A model generated the notes under the pieces. That model did no database searches. It was given only the letters and a program-made list of their open reading frames with translations, and was not told the DNA's origin. A program made the translations under genes and the position numbers. This document shows, piece by piece, positions 16,536 through 25,084 of a stretch of 51,735 bases of DNA; within the stretch, counting starts at the first letter, position 1; each line of letters opens with the position of its first letter. The DNA comes from 13-1-40CM-64-14 sp036393975 (GTDB lineage: Bacteria; Sysuimicrobiota; Sysuimicrobiia; Sysuimicrobiales; Kaftiobacteriaceae), in NCBI GenBank assembly GCA_036393975.1, contig DASWFZ010000081.1, forward strand, positions 1 through 51,735, given 5' to 3'.

Positions 16536-17786
16536 GTGAGGCGGAAGCTCGGAGTGCACATGGCATTAGCGGGACTGCTCGTGATCCTCGCACTGCCGTC
16601 TGGGACGGGCCAGGCCCAAATGGGGCCGATTCGGATTGGGGCCACGTGGCCGCTGACCGGACCGATCGCCGCGAGCGGCAAGGACATGCTCAACGGGTGG
16701 GAGCTCTTCCTCAGCGATGCCCACAACACGATCGCCGGCCGTCCCGTCGAGTTCATCATGGAAGATTCCGGCGGGGTGCCGGCCAACACGCTCACCAAGG
16801 TCCGCAAGTTGGTGGAGCGGGATCACGTGCACCTGCTGGTTGGGGCAGGGTTGTTGGCCTCCGAAGGGTATGCGGTGCGGGACTACATCGTGCAGTCGCA
16901 GACCCCGCTGTTGTTCGGCGTGGTGTCGGCAGACGATCTGACGCAGCGGCAGCGCGCGCCCTACCTGTTGCGTGTGGGCTGGACGAGTAGCCAGCCGTCG
17001 CACCCCTTTGCCGATTACATCTTCGGCAGCTTCAAGTACCGCCGGATCGCGATGATCGGTAACGACTACGCGTTCAGCTACGAGGTGACCGGGGGATTCC
17101 ACCGGCGTTTTGAGGAGCTGGGGGGCTGCATTGTGCAGAAGATCTGGGTGCCTCTCAACACCCCCGATCACAGTCCCTACGTGTCTCAAATCCGTCGCGA
17201 CGTGGACGCCGTCTTTGCCAACTTCGTCGGGGCGGATGTGATCCGGTTTGTCAAACAGTACGACGAGTTCGGCCTGAAGGGGCGTCTCCCGCTCATCGGG
17301 GGCGGCCTGCTCTCCGACGAGAGCCTGCTGCGCAGTATGGGCGATGAGGCGATTGGGAACATGTCTGCGCTGCACTGGAGTGCCGCGCTCGACCGGACCG
17401 AGGCGAAGCAATTCGTGGCCATGTACACGGCGAAGTACGGCACGGCGCCGTCGTACTATGCCGAGGGGCTGTATACCACGGGACGGTGGTTGGAAGCGGC
17501 GGCACGCCGCGTGCGAGGCAACGTGGAGAACAAAGATGCCTTCATGGACGCGGTGCGGGGCGTCGAACTTTATAACGCTCCCCGCGGTCCCCTGAGAATG
17601 GACAAGTATCAGAACCCCATCGAAAACATCTACGTCCGTCGGGTGGACAAGGTGGGCGGCACCCTGGTGAACTCGGTGATCTACACGTTTCCCGCCATCT
17701 CGCAGTTCGGCTCCTACAAACCGGAGGAGTTTCTGGCGAACCCGGTCTACTCGCGGGATTACCCGCCGCTCCGACCGTGCAAATAG
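16536..17786 (+). CDS. Liv-type ABC substrate-binding protein (second of tandem pair)
   Basis: A 416-residue receptor paralogous to the preceding gene: the same length, the same MGPIRIG start of the mature region, the same GGVPANTLTKVRKLVERD block, the same VSADDLTQRQRAPYLLRVGW segment and the same ending PVYSRDYPPLRP. It clearly arose by tandem duplication. The signal peptide is LAGLLVILALPSGTGQAQ. GTG 16536 is preferred over GTG 16527 because GAGGGG lies at the right distance. Divergent loops suggest broadened or altered solute range. Confidence 0.88.
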   Translation: MRRKLGVHMALAGLLVILALPSGTGQAQMGPIRIGATWPLTGPIAASGKDMLNGWELFLSDAHNTIAGRPVEFIMEDSGGVPANTLTKVRKLVERDHVHLLVGAGLLASEGYAVRDYIVQSQTPLLFGVVSADDLTQRQRAPYLLRVGWTSSQPSHPFADYIFGSFKYRRIAMIGNDYAFSYEVTGGFHRRFEELGGCIVQKIWVPLNTPDHSPYVSQIRRDVDAVFANFVGADVIRFVKQYDEFGLKGRLPLIGGGLLSDESLLRSMGDEAIGNMSALHWSAALDRTEAKQFVAMYTAKYGTAPSYYAEGLYTTGRWLEAAARRVRGNVENKDAFMDAVRGVELYNAPRGPLRMDKYQNPIENIYVRRVDKVGGTLVNSVIYTFPAISQFGSYKPEEFLANPVYSRDYPPLRPCK

Positions 17787-17803
17787 ATAGAGAGGACAGA
17801 AAC

Positions 17804-18568
17804 GTGGACGGAGCCGGCGGCGGGGGATGGTGCCTGGCGCTGGACGCAGTCGCCAAGACGTTTGGAGGCCTGCGGGCGGTGGACGGGGTCAGTTTGCAGG
17901 TCCGCGCGGGCGAACGACGGGCGATCATCGGTCCTAACGGCGCGGGCAAGACGACGCTGTTCAACCTCATTAGCGGGGAGCTCCCGGTGACGTCGGGCCG
18001 GGTGGTCCTGTTTGGGCGGGATATTACCGCCCTGCCGAGCTTCCGCCGCACTGGGCTCGGGATGGGGCGGACCTACCAAATCACTAACCTCTTCCCGCAG
18101 CTCACCGTGCAAGAGAACGTCGTCTTGGCGCTGCTGGGTACGCACTCTCGTAAGTTCGTGATGCATCGGCCCGTCCTCGGTGATCGGGATCTTGTGGACC
18201 AGGCCCAACACCTGCTGCGCGGCGTCGGCCTGAAGGACAAAGGCGACGTGACCCTCACGCGTCTTGGCTATGGGGAGCAACGCCAAGTCGAACTCCTCCT
18301 GGCTCTGGCCAGCAAGCCCACGATGCTTCTCTTGGATGAGCCTACCGCGGGGTTGTCCCCGGCCGAGCGGCGCGGGCTGGCTCAGAGCATCCGCGACCTG
18401 GACCCCTCGATCACGGTGTTGCTGATCGAGCACGACATGGACGTGGCCTTCGAGGTCGCCGAACGAGTCAGCGTGCTGCACCTCGGCCGCGTGCTGGCCG
18501 AGGGCACGCCCGATGAGATCCGGGCCGATCACCAAGTGCAGCAGATCTACTTGGGCACGGGACACTGA
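17804..18568 (+). CDS. livG: Liv-type ABC ATPase LivG
   Basis: A 254-residue ATPase: Walker A GPNGAGKTTLFNL, Q-loop GRTYQITNLFPQLTVQENV, signature-like LGYGEQRQVELLLAL, Walker B MLLLDEPTAGLSP, switch LLIEHDMDVAF. The LSGGQ serine-glycine pair is replaced by LGYGEQ, as in many LivG proteins. The GTG at 17804 has a GAGAGGA site; GTG 17777 is an in-frame alternative. Confidence 0.93.
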   Translation: MDGAGGGGWCLALDAVAKTFGGLRAVDGVSLQVRAGERRAIIGPNGAGKTTLFNLISGELPVTSGRVVLFGRDITALPSFRRTGLGMGRTYQITNLFPQLTVQENVVLALLGTHSRKFVMHRPVLGDRDLVDQAQHLLRGVGLKDKGDVTLTRLGYGEQRQVELLLALASKPTMLLLDEPTAGLSPAERRGLAQSIRDLDPSITVLLIEHDMDVAFEVAERVSVLHLGRVLAEGTPDEIRADHQVQQIYLGTGH

Positions 18569-18591
18569 CGGCCGCGGAGCGAGAATACCCG

Positions 18592-19323
18592 ATGTACAGC
18601 GGCGGCGAGCGGATCGGAGGCGATCCCCTCCTCGTCGTGGACGACATTCACACCTACTACGGGGAAAGCTATGTATTGCAGGGGGTCTCGTTGCAGGTGC
18701 GGCGGGGACACATAGTCGCCGTCCTCGGTCGAAACGGCATGGGCAAGACCACGCTGATTCGCTCCGTCATCGGGTTCACTCCGCCCCGGCGCGGGCGGAT
18801 CCTCTACGGGGGGACGGATATCACCCGACGCCCCAGTGAACAGATTGCAAGACTCGGGGTGGGGCTGGTGCCGCAGGGACGGCGCATCTTTCCATCTCTC
18901 ACGGTGCAGGAAAACTTGATGGTGGGCGCGCGGCGCCGCAACGGCGACGGCTGGACCCTCGATCGCATCCACACGCTGTTTCCGCGTCTGCGGGAGCGCA
19001 GTCATTACCGCGGCAATCGGATCAGTGGGGGCGAGCAGCAAATGCTCGCGATCGGCCGCGCGCTGATGGCCAACCCTCAGTTCCTTTTAATGGACGAACC
19101 CTCCGAAGGCCTCGCTCCCCTCTTGGTTCAGGAACTGGGAGGAGTCTTCGCCCAGCTCAAGCAGGAGGGCCTGTCCTTCTTGCTTGTGGAGCAGAACTTC
19201 CGACTGGCGTTGACGGTCGCTGATCGCGTCTTTGTGCTCAGCAAGGGGCGGGTCGTCTTCGAGGGGACACCCTCTGAGCTGGAGCAGTCGACCGAGACCC
19301 GCCAGCGGTATCTCGGTGTGTAG
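18592..19323 (+). CDS. livF: Liv-type ABC ATPase LivF
   Basis: A 243-residue ATPase: Walker A GRNGMGKTTLIRSV, LVPQGRRIFPSLTVQENLMV, signature ISGGEQQMLAIGRAL, Walker B FLLMDEPSEGLAP, switch LVEQNFRLAL. It forms the heterodimeric motor with LivG and completes a full importer (H, M, two receptors, G, F). The cupin upstream and the alcohol dehydrogenase downstream indicate that its solute feeds the catabolic genes around it. Confidence 0.93.
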   Translation: MYSGGERIGGDPLLVVDDIHTYYGESYVLQGVSLQVRRGHIVAVLGRNGMGKTTLIRSVIGFTPPRRGRILYGGTDITRRPSEQIARLGVGLVPQGRRIFPSLTVQENLMVGARRRNGDGWTLDRIHTLFPRLRERSHYRGNRISGGEQQMLAIGRALMANPQFLLMDEPSEGLAPLLVQELGGVFAQLKQEGLSFLLVEQNFRLALTVADRVFVLSKGRVVFEGTPSELEQSTETRQRYLGV

Positions 19324-19383
19324 CGTGTCGGACCGCCAACACAGCCCATGGTGCGGCGCGGGAAGTAGAACGAGGAGAGGCGC

Positions 19384-20418
19384 ATGAAGAGCATGGCCGT
19401 GGTCGCGTTCGGCGAACCGCTCGTGCCCCGCGAAGTCGCCATGCCCCAGCCGCGGGCGGGCGAAGTCGTCGTCAAGGTGCTGGCCTGCGGTGTATGCCGC
19501 ACGGATGTGAAGATTGTGAGCGGGCAGATGCCTTTCTCGCACACGCAGCACCTGCCCCACATCCCCGGCCACGAGATCGCCGGCGAGATCGTGTCCCTCG
19601 GCCCCGGGGTTAGCGCTACGCTCGGCCAGCGGGTCGTGGTCTTCAACTACTGGGGATGCGGCCGCTGTCCATACTGCCTCGCCGGTCAAGAGAACCTGTG
19701 TGATAACCTGCTCGGGTTTGTGGGATTCACAACGCCGGGGGGCTTTGAGGAGTTTTTGGCCGTCCCCGCGAGCCATGTGCTGCCCGTTCCTCCTAACGTC
19801 ACTGCGGTCGAAAGCGCGGCCATGTCTTGTGCGTTAGGAACCGGGTATCACGCGGTCGTGACGCGGGGGCGCGTGCAGGCAGGGGAAACCGTGGTGGTCT
19901 TGGGGGCTGGCGGCGTCGGTCTCCACGCCCTGCAGTTTGCCCGGGTCGCCGGCTGCCGGATCGTCGCGGTCGATATCAACCAATCCAAGCTGGATGCAGC
20001 GCGCTCTATCGGGACTGACGAAGCTCTCCTCCTCCAGGAGGCACAACCCCGCGTGCGCGAGATGACCGGGGGGCGGGGTGCCGATCTTGTCATTGATTGT
20101 GTCGGGAACGGTGAAGCCACCCAAAATGCCCTGGGGCTGGTCCGCAAGGGAGGCCGGATCGTGCAAGTCGGCTATACGACTGATGCGACACACTTTCCCC
20201 GCCTGCCCACCGATGCGGTGGCTCTGCGCGAGGTCAGCCTGATCGGAGCGCGCTACATCACGCGACCGGAACTGGCCCGCGCCATCGAGTTGGTCAGCCG
20301 GGGGCTCGTCCGTCCCGTGATTTCGGATGTGATGGACTTCTCTCAGGCGAATGAGGCGCTCGCGCGCGTGCGCGCGGACGAGGCTGTAGGGCGGATCGTC
20401 TTGCAGGTGGCTCGATGA
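19384..20418 (+). CDS. Zinc-dependent alcohol dehydrogenase
   Basis: A 344-residue medium-chain dehydrogenase. Catalytic zinc ligands are in ACGVCRTDVKI (Cys) and IPGHEIAGEI (His-Glu). The structural zinc lobe is WGCGRCPYCLAGQENLCDN, and the NAD site is VVLGAGGVGLHALQFARV. All key residues are present. It oxidises an alcohol in the pathway, substrate unknown. AGGAGAGGCGC precedes the ATG, and the stop overlaps the next start by four bases. A second, altered copy is at 22670. Confidence 0.9.
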   Translation: MKSMAVVAFGEPLVPREVAMPQPRAGEVVVKVLACGVCRTDVKIVSGQMPFSHTQHLPHIPGHEIAGEIVSLGPGVSATLGQRVVVFNYWGCGRCPYCLAGQENLCDNLLGFVGFTTPGGFEEFLAVPASHVLPVPPNVTAVESAAMSCALGTGYHAVVTRGRVQAGETVVVLGAGGVGLHALQFARVAGCRIVAVDINQSKLDAARSIGTDEALLLQEAQPRVREMTGGRGADLVIDCVGNGEATQNALGLVRKGGRIVQVGYTTDATHFPRLPTDAVALREVSLIGARYITRPELARAIELVSRGLVRPVISDVMDFSQANEALARVRADEAVGRIVLQVAR

Positions 20419-21647
20419 GCTCGATGCATGAAGGGTGGGCCCCGGGACCGTTTGCGGCCGACTACGAGCAGCGAGTCAACCTCGACGCCCTCCGGCGCAA
20501 GCGTCTCGAGCGCGCCCGGGAGGCGATGGCCGCAGGGGGGCTGGACGCCCTCTTGGTCTGGAAGAATGAGAACACCCGGTACTTGACCAGCCTGCGGCCG
20601 CAGCTGATCGCCGGCAAGAGTGGGTTGCTAAACGGCGTGCTCCTGGCAGAGGGCGATCCCATTCTATTCGCTTCGGGGGGCGACGCCGACCGAGCGCGCC
20701 AGCACATGCCGTGGCTGGAGGAAGTGCATGCGATTCCGATCCTTGAAGAGCGTGGGTTGATAGCCCACTTTACCGACACGATTCTGGAAGACGTGGTCCG
20801 CCAGCACCGCCTGCACCGTGCGCGTATCGGCGTCGACCTGGTCAGCCAGGGGCTGCATGATGCACTGCGCGCGCGCTTCCCCGACATCCACTGGGTGGAC
20901 GGGGATGCCGTGATGCACGCCGCCCGCCTGATCAAACTACCCGAAGAGCTGGCCCTCATCGAAGAGGCCGTGGCCATCGCGGAAGCGGTCACCCAGACGG
21001 CGATCGACTACGTGCGGCCGGGCGTGCGGGAGATTGAGATCGCTGCGGAAGCGATGCGCGTCCTGTTTCGTCTCGGCGGCGAGTACGCCCATGTCACTTC
21101 GCCCTTCGTCGCCTCGGGCGAGAGGATGTCCCCTCCCACGCGGTTGGCGACCGACAAAGTAGTCCGCCACGGGGATGTCGTCTTCATCGATATCGGTGCG
21201 ATGTGGAATGGCTACTTCGCCGATATGGGACGCACCGTAATCTGCGGCGAGCCGTCCTCTGAGCAGAAGCGGGTCTTTCGAGCCGTGCACGAGGCTCATG
21301 GCGCCGGGATCGAGGCCATGCGTCCCGGGGCGACGACCGCACACGTGACCAAGGTCATCCGCCAGACCGCGGCCTCCCATGGGCTGGCGGAGCACTTCCT
21401 GACGTTATTCATCGGCCACGGAATCGGGGTGGGGTCCAACGAACCGCCGTACATCGGCGAGCCCTTCCCCGGCGCGGCAGCGGTGACCCTCGAACCAGGG
21501 ATGGTCTTCGCCATGGAGCCCTTGATCTGGGTCCCCGACGTCCCAGGGGGTGGGGGCGTCCGACTCGAGGACATGGTGCTGATCACTGAAGACGGACCGC
21601 ATCGGCTCTCGCGTCTTCCCTACGACCCGCAGTTGTTAGGCGCGTAA
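20415..21647 (+). CDS. M24 'pita-bread' metallohydrolase (Xaa-Pro dipeptidase/creatinase family)
   Basis: A 410-residue protein with a creatinase-type N-terminal domain (LDALLVWKNENTRYLT) and an M24 domain. Ligands: Asp in VVFIDIGAMWNGYF, Asp in ADMGRTVICG, His in FIGHGIGVGSNEPP, Glu in VFAMEPLIW, Glu in VRLEDMVLI. It is only distantly similar to the M24 protein at 7798, so the two probably perform different steps. Coupled by ATGA overlap to the dehydrogenase upstream. Confidence 0.88.
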   Translation: MSSMHEGWAPGPFAADYEQRVNLDALRRKRLERAREAMAAGGLDALLVWKNENTRYLTSLRPQLIAGKSGLLNGVLLAEGDPILFASGGDADRARQHMPWLEEVHAIPILEERGLIAHFTDTILEDVVRQHRLHRARIGVDLVSQGLHDALRARFPDIHWVDGDAVMHAARLIKLPEELALIEEAVAIAEAVTQTAIDYVRPGVREIEIAAEAMRVLFRLGGEYAHVTSPFVASGERMSPPTRLATDKVVRHGDVVFIDIGAMWNGYFADMGRTVICGEPSSEQKRVFRAVHEAHGAGIEAMRPGATTAHVTKVIRQTAASHGLAEHFLTLFIGHGIGVGSNEPPYIGEPFPGAAAVTLEPGMVFAMEPLIWVPDVPGGGGVRLEDMVLITEDGPHRLSRLPYDPQLLGA

Positions 21648-21683
21648 GCGCGCTGCAGTGACGCCGTCGCCGGAGGCAGGAGC

Positions 21684-22670
21684 ATGACAGAAATCTTCGT
21701 GACCCAGCCCGTCCCTGAGCGCGCCCTCAGTCGCCTCCGCGAGGTGGCCACCGTTCGCGTGTTCCCCGATACGTTGCAGATCGTCCCGTATGATCGCCTT
21801 CGTGAGGAAGCCAGTCGCAGTGACGTCTTGTACTGTCTTCTGCACGATCGGGTGGATGCCGGGATCATCGGCGCGGGCTCGCGGTTGCGTCTCATCGCAT
21901 CATCCGCCATCACGCCCACGCACGTCGATGTCGCGGCGGCGACGGCGCGCAAGATCCCGGTCACGCACATCCCCAATATCGTCGCCGACGCCACGGCCGA
22001 CCTGCAGTGGGGATTACTCGTGGCCACAGCCCGCCGCATCGTCGAAGCCGACCGCGCGCTGCGGCGCGGGACGTTCCCCGGCGCCCAGTCGATGCACTTC
22101 GTCGGGGGCGAGATCCATGGGGCGACGCTGGGGACGATTGGCCTGGGGGCCATCGGGAGCCGCATCGCCGGTCGGGCCCGGGCGTTTGGGATGCGGGTGC
22201 TCTACACCAAGCGCCACCGGCTCGCCCCAGAAGAAGAGCGCCAGATGGGGGTCGAGTTCCACGCGTTGGAGGCGTTGCTCCACGACAGCGATTTTGTGGT
22301 AATCAATGCGACCTTCTCGCCGGACACGCGTCATCTCATCGGGGCTGCCCAGCTCGCGATGATGAAACCCACGGCCTATCTCATCAACACCGCTCGCGGC
22401 CCCATTGTGAATGAAGCCGCGCTGGTCGACGCACTGCGCGGGCGGCGCATCGCCGGGGCGGGATTGGACGTCTACGAGAATGAGCCGCAGGTGCACCCAG
22501 GTCTGCGGGATCTGGAGAACGTCGTGCTGACGCCACACATCGGCAGTGCCGACCGGGCCACGCGCGAGCGCGTGGCGGCGATCGTTGCCGACAACATTCT
22601 GGCTTTTCTGCGGGGGCAGCGTCCTCCGAACGTCTACAATCCGCAAGTTTTCGCAAGTGAGTCATCGTAA
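21684..22670 (+). CDS. D-isomer-specific 2-hydroxyacid dehydrogenase (second copy)
   Basis: A 328-residue NAD(P)-dependent enzyme with an intact dinucleotide loop (IGLGAIGSRIAGRARAFGM) and catalytic Arg (INTARGPIVNEAAL), Glu (YENEPQVHP) and His (LTPHIGSAD). It is closest in pattern to glyoxylate/hydroxypyruvate reductases. It differs clearly from the dehydrogenase at 4534, which has a disturbed loop. A GGAGGCAGGAGC site lies before the ATG, and the TAATG junction couples it to the next gene. Confidence 0.88.
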   Translation: MTEIFVTQPVPERALSRLREVATVRVFPDTLQIVPYDRLREEASRSDVLYCLLHDRVDAGIIGAGSRLRLIASSAITPTHVDVAAATARKIPVTHIPNIVADATADLQWGLLVATARRIVEADRALRRGTFPGAQSMHFVGGEIHGATLGTIGLGAIGSRIAGRARAFGMRVLYTKRHRLAPEEERQMGVEFHALEALLHDSDFVVINATFSPDTRHLIGAAQLAMMKPTAYLINTARGPIVNEAALVDALRGRRIAGAGLDVYENEPQVHPGLRDLENVVLTPHIGSADRATRERVAAIVADNILAFLRGQRPPNVYNPQVFASESS

Positions 22671-23704
22671 TGTGGGCGCAGGTCGTGCACCAATGGGGCC
22701 AGGAGGTGGTTTACGAGCAGGTGCCCGATCCCGTGCCCAAACCCGATGAGGTGTTGATTCGGGTCGAGGCGTGCGGGGTCGGGCGCACGGTGCTCAACTA
22801 CATCGGCGGGCAACTCGGCGCGCGGCCCGAGCAGTTGCCGCGCATTCCCGGACACGAAGTTGTGGGCGTGGTCGTCCAGGCCGGTGATGCGGTCCGCGAC
22901 ATCCGCGCGGGCGACTCTGTCGTGGCGTACTTTTACCTCGTCTGCGGCATCTGCGATTTCTGCCGGCAATCGCACGAGCCGCTGTGCCGGAACTTCGCTG
23001 GCAATGTCGGGGTGGCGCGCGACGGGGGCTACGCCGAGTACCTCGTCCTGCCGGCCGTGAACGCGCTCCCCCTCCCAGGCGGTATCTCCCCCGTGCAGGC
23101 GACGGTGATTCCGGATGCGGTCGCGACCCCGTACCACGTCTGCCGCCGGGCGGGCATTGGGCCGGGGGATGTTGCGGTGATCTTCGGGGCCGGGGGCGGA
23201 GTGGGGATCCACATGATTCAGATGGCGCGGGTCTTCGGCGCCGATCCCATTGCGGTCGATCTGGGGGATCCCAAATTACAGGCCGCGCGCTCAGCCGGTG
23301 CGGTCGCAGCGATTGACTTCACTGCGGCGGATTTTGCCGCCCAAGTGCGGACCGCTGCCCCGCGGGGGGTGACCGTCGCGATTGACTTCGTGGGTCAGCC
23401 GGACACTCTCGCCCGCGCCCTCGAGATCCTGGACCGCCGCGGCCGATTGGTCGTCCTGACCACCTTTCCGGGCGTGACGTTTCCCGTCAGCCCGAGGCAG
23501 ATGGTGCTGACGGAGTTGACGATTTTCGGGTCGCGCTACGCCTCGCGATGGGAAGTCGCCCAGGCCGCCCGCCTGGTCGCCGAGGGAAAGATCACCCCCG
23601 TAGTGTCGGAGGTCGTGCCGTTGGCTGACGTGGGGAGGTTGCACGATCGGCTGCGCCGCGGCCTCCTAATCGGGCGCGGGGCCGTCGTCCCCGCAGCCCA
23701 GTGA
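22670..23704 (+). CDS. Zinc-type alcohol dehydrogenase with altered catalytic site
   Basis: A 344-residue medium-chain dehydrogenase. The structural zinc lobe VCGICDFCRQSHEPLCRNF, the GHE motif (IPGHEVVGVV) and the Rossmann motif IFGAGGGVGIHMIQMARVF are intact. However, the catalytic-zinc Cys position, normally GVCxTD, reads ACGVGRTVLNYIG, so the usual Cys is Gly and the following Asp is Val. The enzyme may lack catalytic zinc or use the neighbouring Cys. Overlapping starts tie it to the genes on both sides. Confidence 0.87.
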   Translation: MWAQVVHQWGQEVVYEQVPDPVPKPDEVLIRVEACGVGRTVLNYIGGQLGARPEQLPRIPGHEVVGVVVQAGDAVRDIRAGDSVVAYFYLVCGICDFCRQSHEPLCRNFAGNVGVARDGGYAEYLVLPAVNALPLPGGISPVQATVIPDAVATPYHVCRRAGIGPGDVAVIFGAGGGVGIHMIQMARVFGADPIAVDLGDPKLQAARSAGAVAAIDFTAADFAAQVRTAAPRGVTVAIDFVGQPDTLARALEILDRRGRLVVLTTFPGVTFPVSPRQMVLTELTIFGSRYASRWEVAQAARLVAEGKITPVVSEVVPLADVGRLHDRLRRGLLIGRGAVVPAAQ

Positions 23705-25062
23705 TGGTCGACCTCGCGCTAGAGGGCGGAACTCTCGTCACACCCGATGGCGAAGTCCCCATGCACCTCTACATTGACGGCGGACGTGTCGTCACCCTCA
23801 GCGTGCAACGCATATCGGCCCGCCGGACCCTCGATGTGACGGGACTGCACATCCTCCCCGGGATGGTGGATGCCCACGTCCACTTCATGGACCCGGGCGC
23901 CACGGAACGAGAAGACTTCATCTCAGGCAGTGCCGCAGCCGCCACGGGCGGCGTCACGACCGTCATCGAGCACACCCACGCGCATCCCATTTATGATGTG
24001 CATGACCTGCACGCGAAAGCTGACCACATGCGTCAGCGGTCGCTTGTGGACTTTGGGCTCGCTGCACACGTGCGGGCAGACCGGCTGGAGGCCATTCCCG
24101 ATGTCTGGGCGGCAGGCGCGCTGTACCTCAAGGCGTTCACCTGTACGACGCATGGGATCACGGGCCTCCTGCCTCCCGACCTCGTGCAGGTGTTCCGCAC
24201 CATCGCGGCGGCGGGCGGCATCTGTCTCGTGCACTGCGAGGATGAGGGCATCACAGCGGCGGCGGAGCGGGTGCTGCGTGAGGCCGGCCGCGCCGACTTC
24301 GGCGTGATCCCCCTCTGGCGGTCGCGCGAGGCCGAGTGGGTGGCCGTAAACACCGTTGCGCTCCTCGCTCGCGTGACCGGCGCGCGGGTGGTGATTGCCC
24401 ACGCCAGCAACGCCCAGACAGTCGACCTCGCCGTGCGCGAGCAGCAGGCGGGAGGGGCGGTGTGGGTCGAAAGCTGCCCGCAGTACTTCTACTTGCGCGA
24501 AGACGAAGTCCTGACGCTTGGCCCCTTTCGAAAATTCACGCCGCCCGCGCGCGCCCGCACCGCTTCCGATGTAGACGAGATGTGGGCGCGCCTCCGGCGA
24601 GGCGACATCGCCTACATCGCCACCGACCACGCGCCCGCCACCCGCGCTCAAAAGGAGGCCGGTGACATCTGGCACGTGCACTTCGGACTTCCTGGTGTCG
24701 AGACCACCCTGACGATGCTGCTGACGGCGGTCAACGAGGGACATCTTGCCTTGTCGCGTCTCGTGCAGGTGACGGCGGAGATGCCGGCACGGCTGTACGG
24801 GCTCTATCCCCGGAAGGGAACGCTGCAGGTCGGCGCCGACGCCGACGTCGTCCTCGTCGATCTGACAAAAGAGCGGACGCTGCGCGACCAGGATGTCGTC
24901 TCGAAAGCCGGGTGGACGCCGTATGCCGGGCGGCGGGTGCGGGGTCTGGTGGTCGCGACCTTCGTGCGGGGCCAGCAGGTGGCCGCCGACGGCCGGCCCA
25001 CGGGCTCACCTGGCTGGGGCCAGTGGCTCACCCGTGTCCCGGCGCCTGCGCCCGCTCGATGA
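23704..25062 (+). CDS. Dihydroorotase/hydantoinase-like cyclic amidohydrolase
   Basis: A 452-residue binuclear metal hydrolase. The HxH motif is in GMVDAHVHFMDPG, the likely carboxylated Lys in LYLKAFTCT, His ligands in CLVHCEDEG and VVIAHASN, and the final Asp in ATDHAPATR. Family members open cyclic amides such as dihydroorotate, allantoin, hydantoins and dihydropyrimidines. With no pyrimidine genes nearby, a catabolic ring-opening step is likelier than pyrimidine synthesis; the product could feed the isochorismatase-like amidase at 3788. ATG 23704 overlaps the previous stop. Confidence 0.87.
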   Translation: MVDLALEGGTLVTPDGEVPMHLYIDGGRVVTLSVQRISARRTLDVTGLHILPGMVDAHVHFMDPGATEREDFISGSAAAATGGVTTVIEHTHAHPIYDVHDLHAKADHMRQRSLVDFGLAAHVRADRLEAIPDVWAAGALYLKAFTCTTHGITGLLPPDLVQVFRTIAAAGGICLVHCEDEGITAAAERVLREAGRADFGVIPLWRSREAEWVAVNTVALLARVTGARVVIAHASNAQTVDLAVREQQAGGAVWVESCPQYFYLREDEVLTLGPFRKFTPPARARTASDVDEMWARLRRGDIAYIATDHAPATRAQKEAGDIWHVHFGLPGVETTLTMLLTAVNEGHLALSRLVQVTAEMPARLYGLYPRKGTLQVGADADVVLVDLTKERTLRDQDVVSKAGWTPYAGRRVRGLVVATFVRGQQVAADGRPTGSPGWGQWLTRVPAPAPAR

Positions 25063-25084
25063 CGGTCCTCGGAGGCGTGGACTC

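Noticed and set aside
15164..16807. Long minus-strand frame of 547 codons
   Set aside because: Antisense of the two receptor genes; no recognisable protein pattern.
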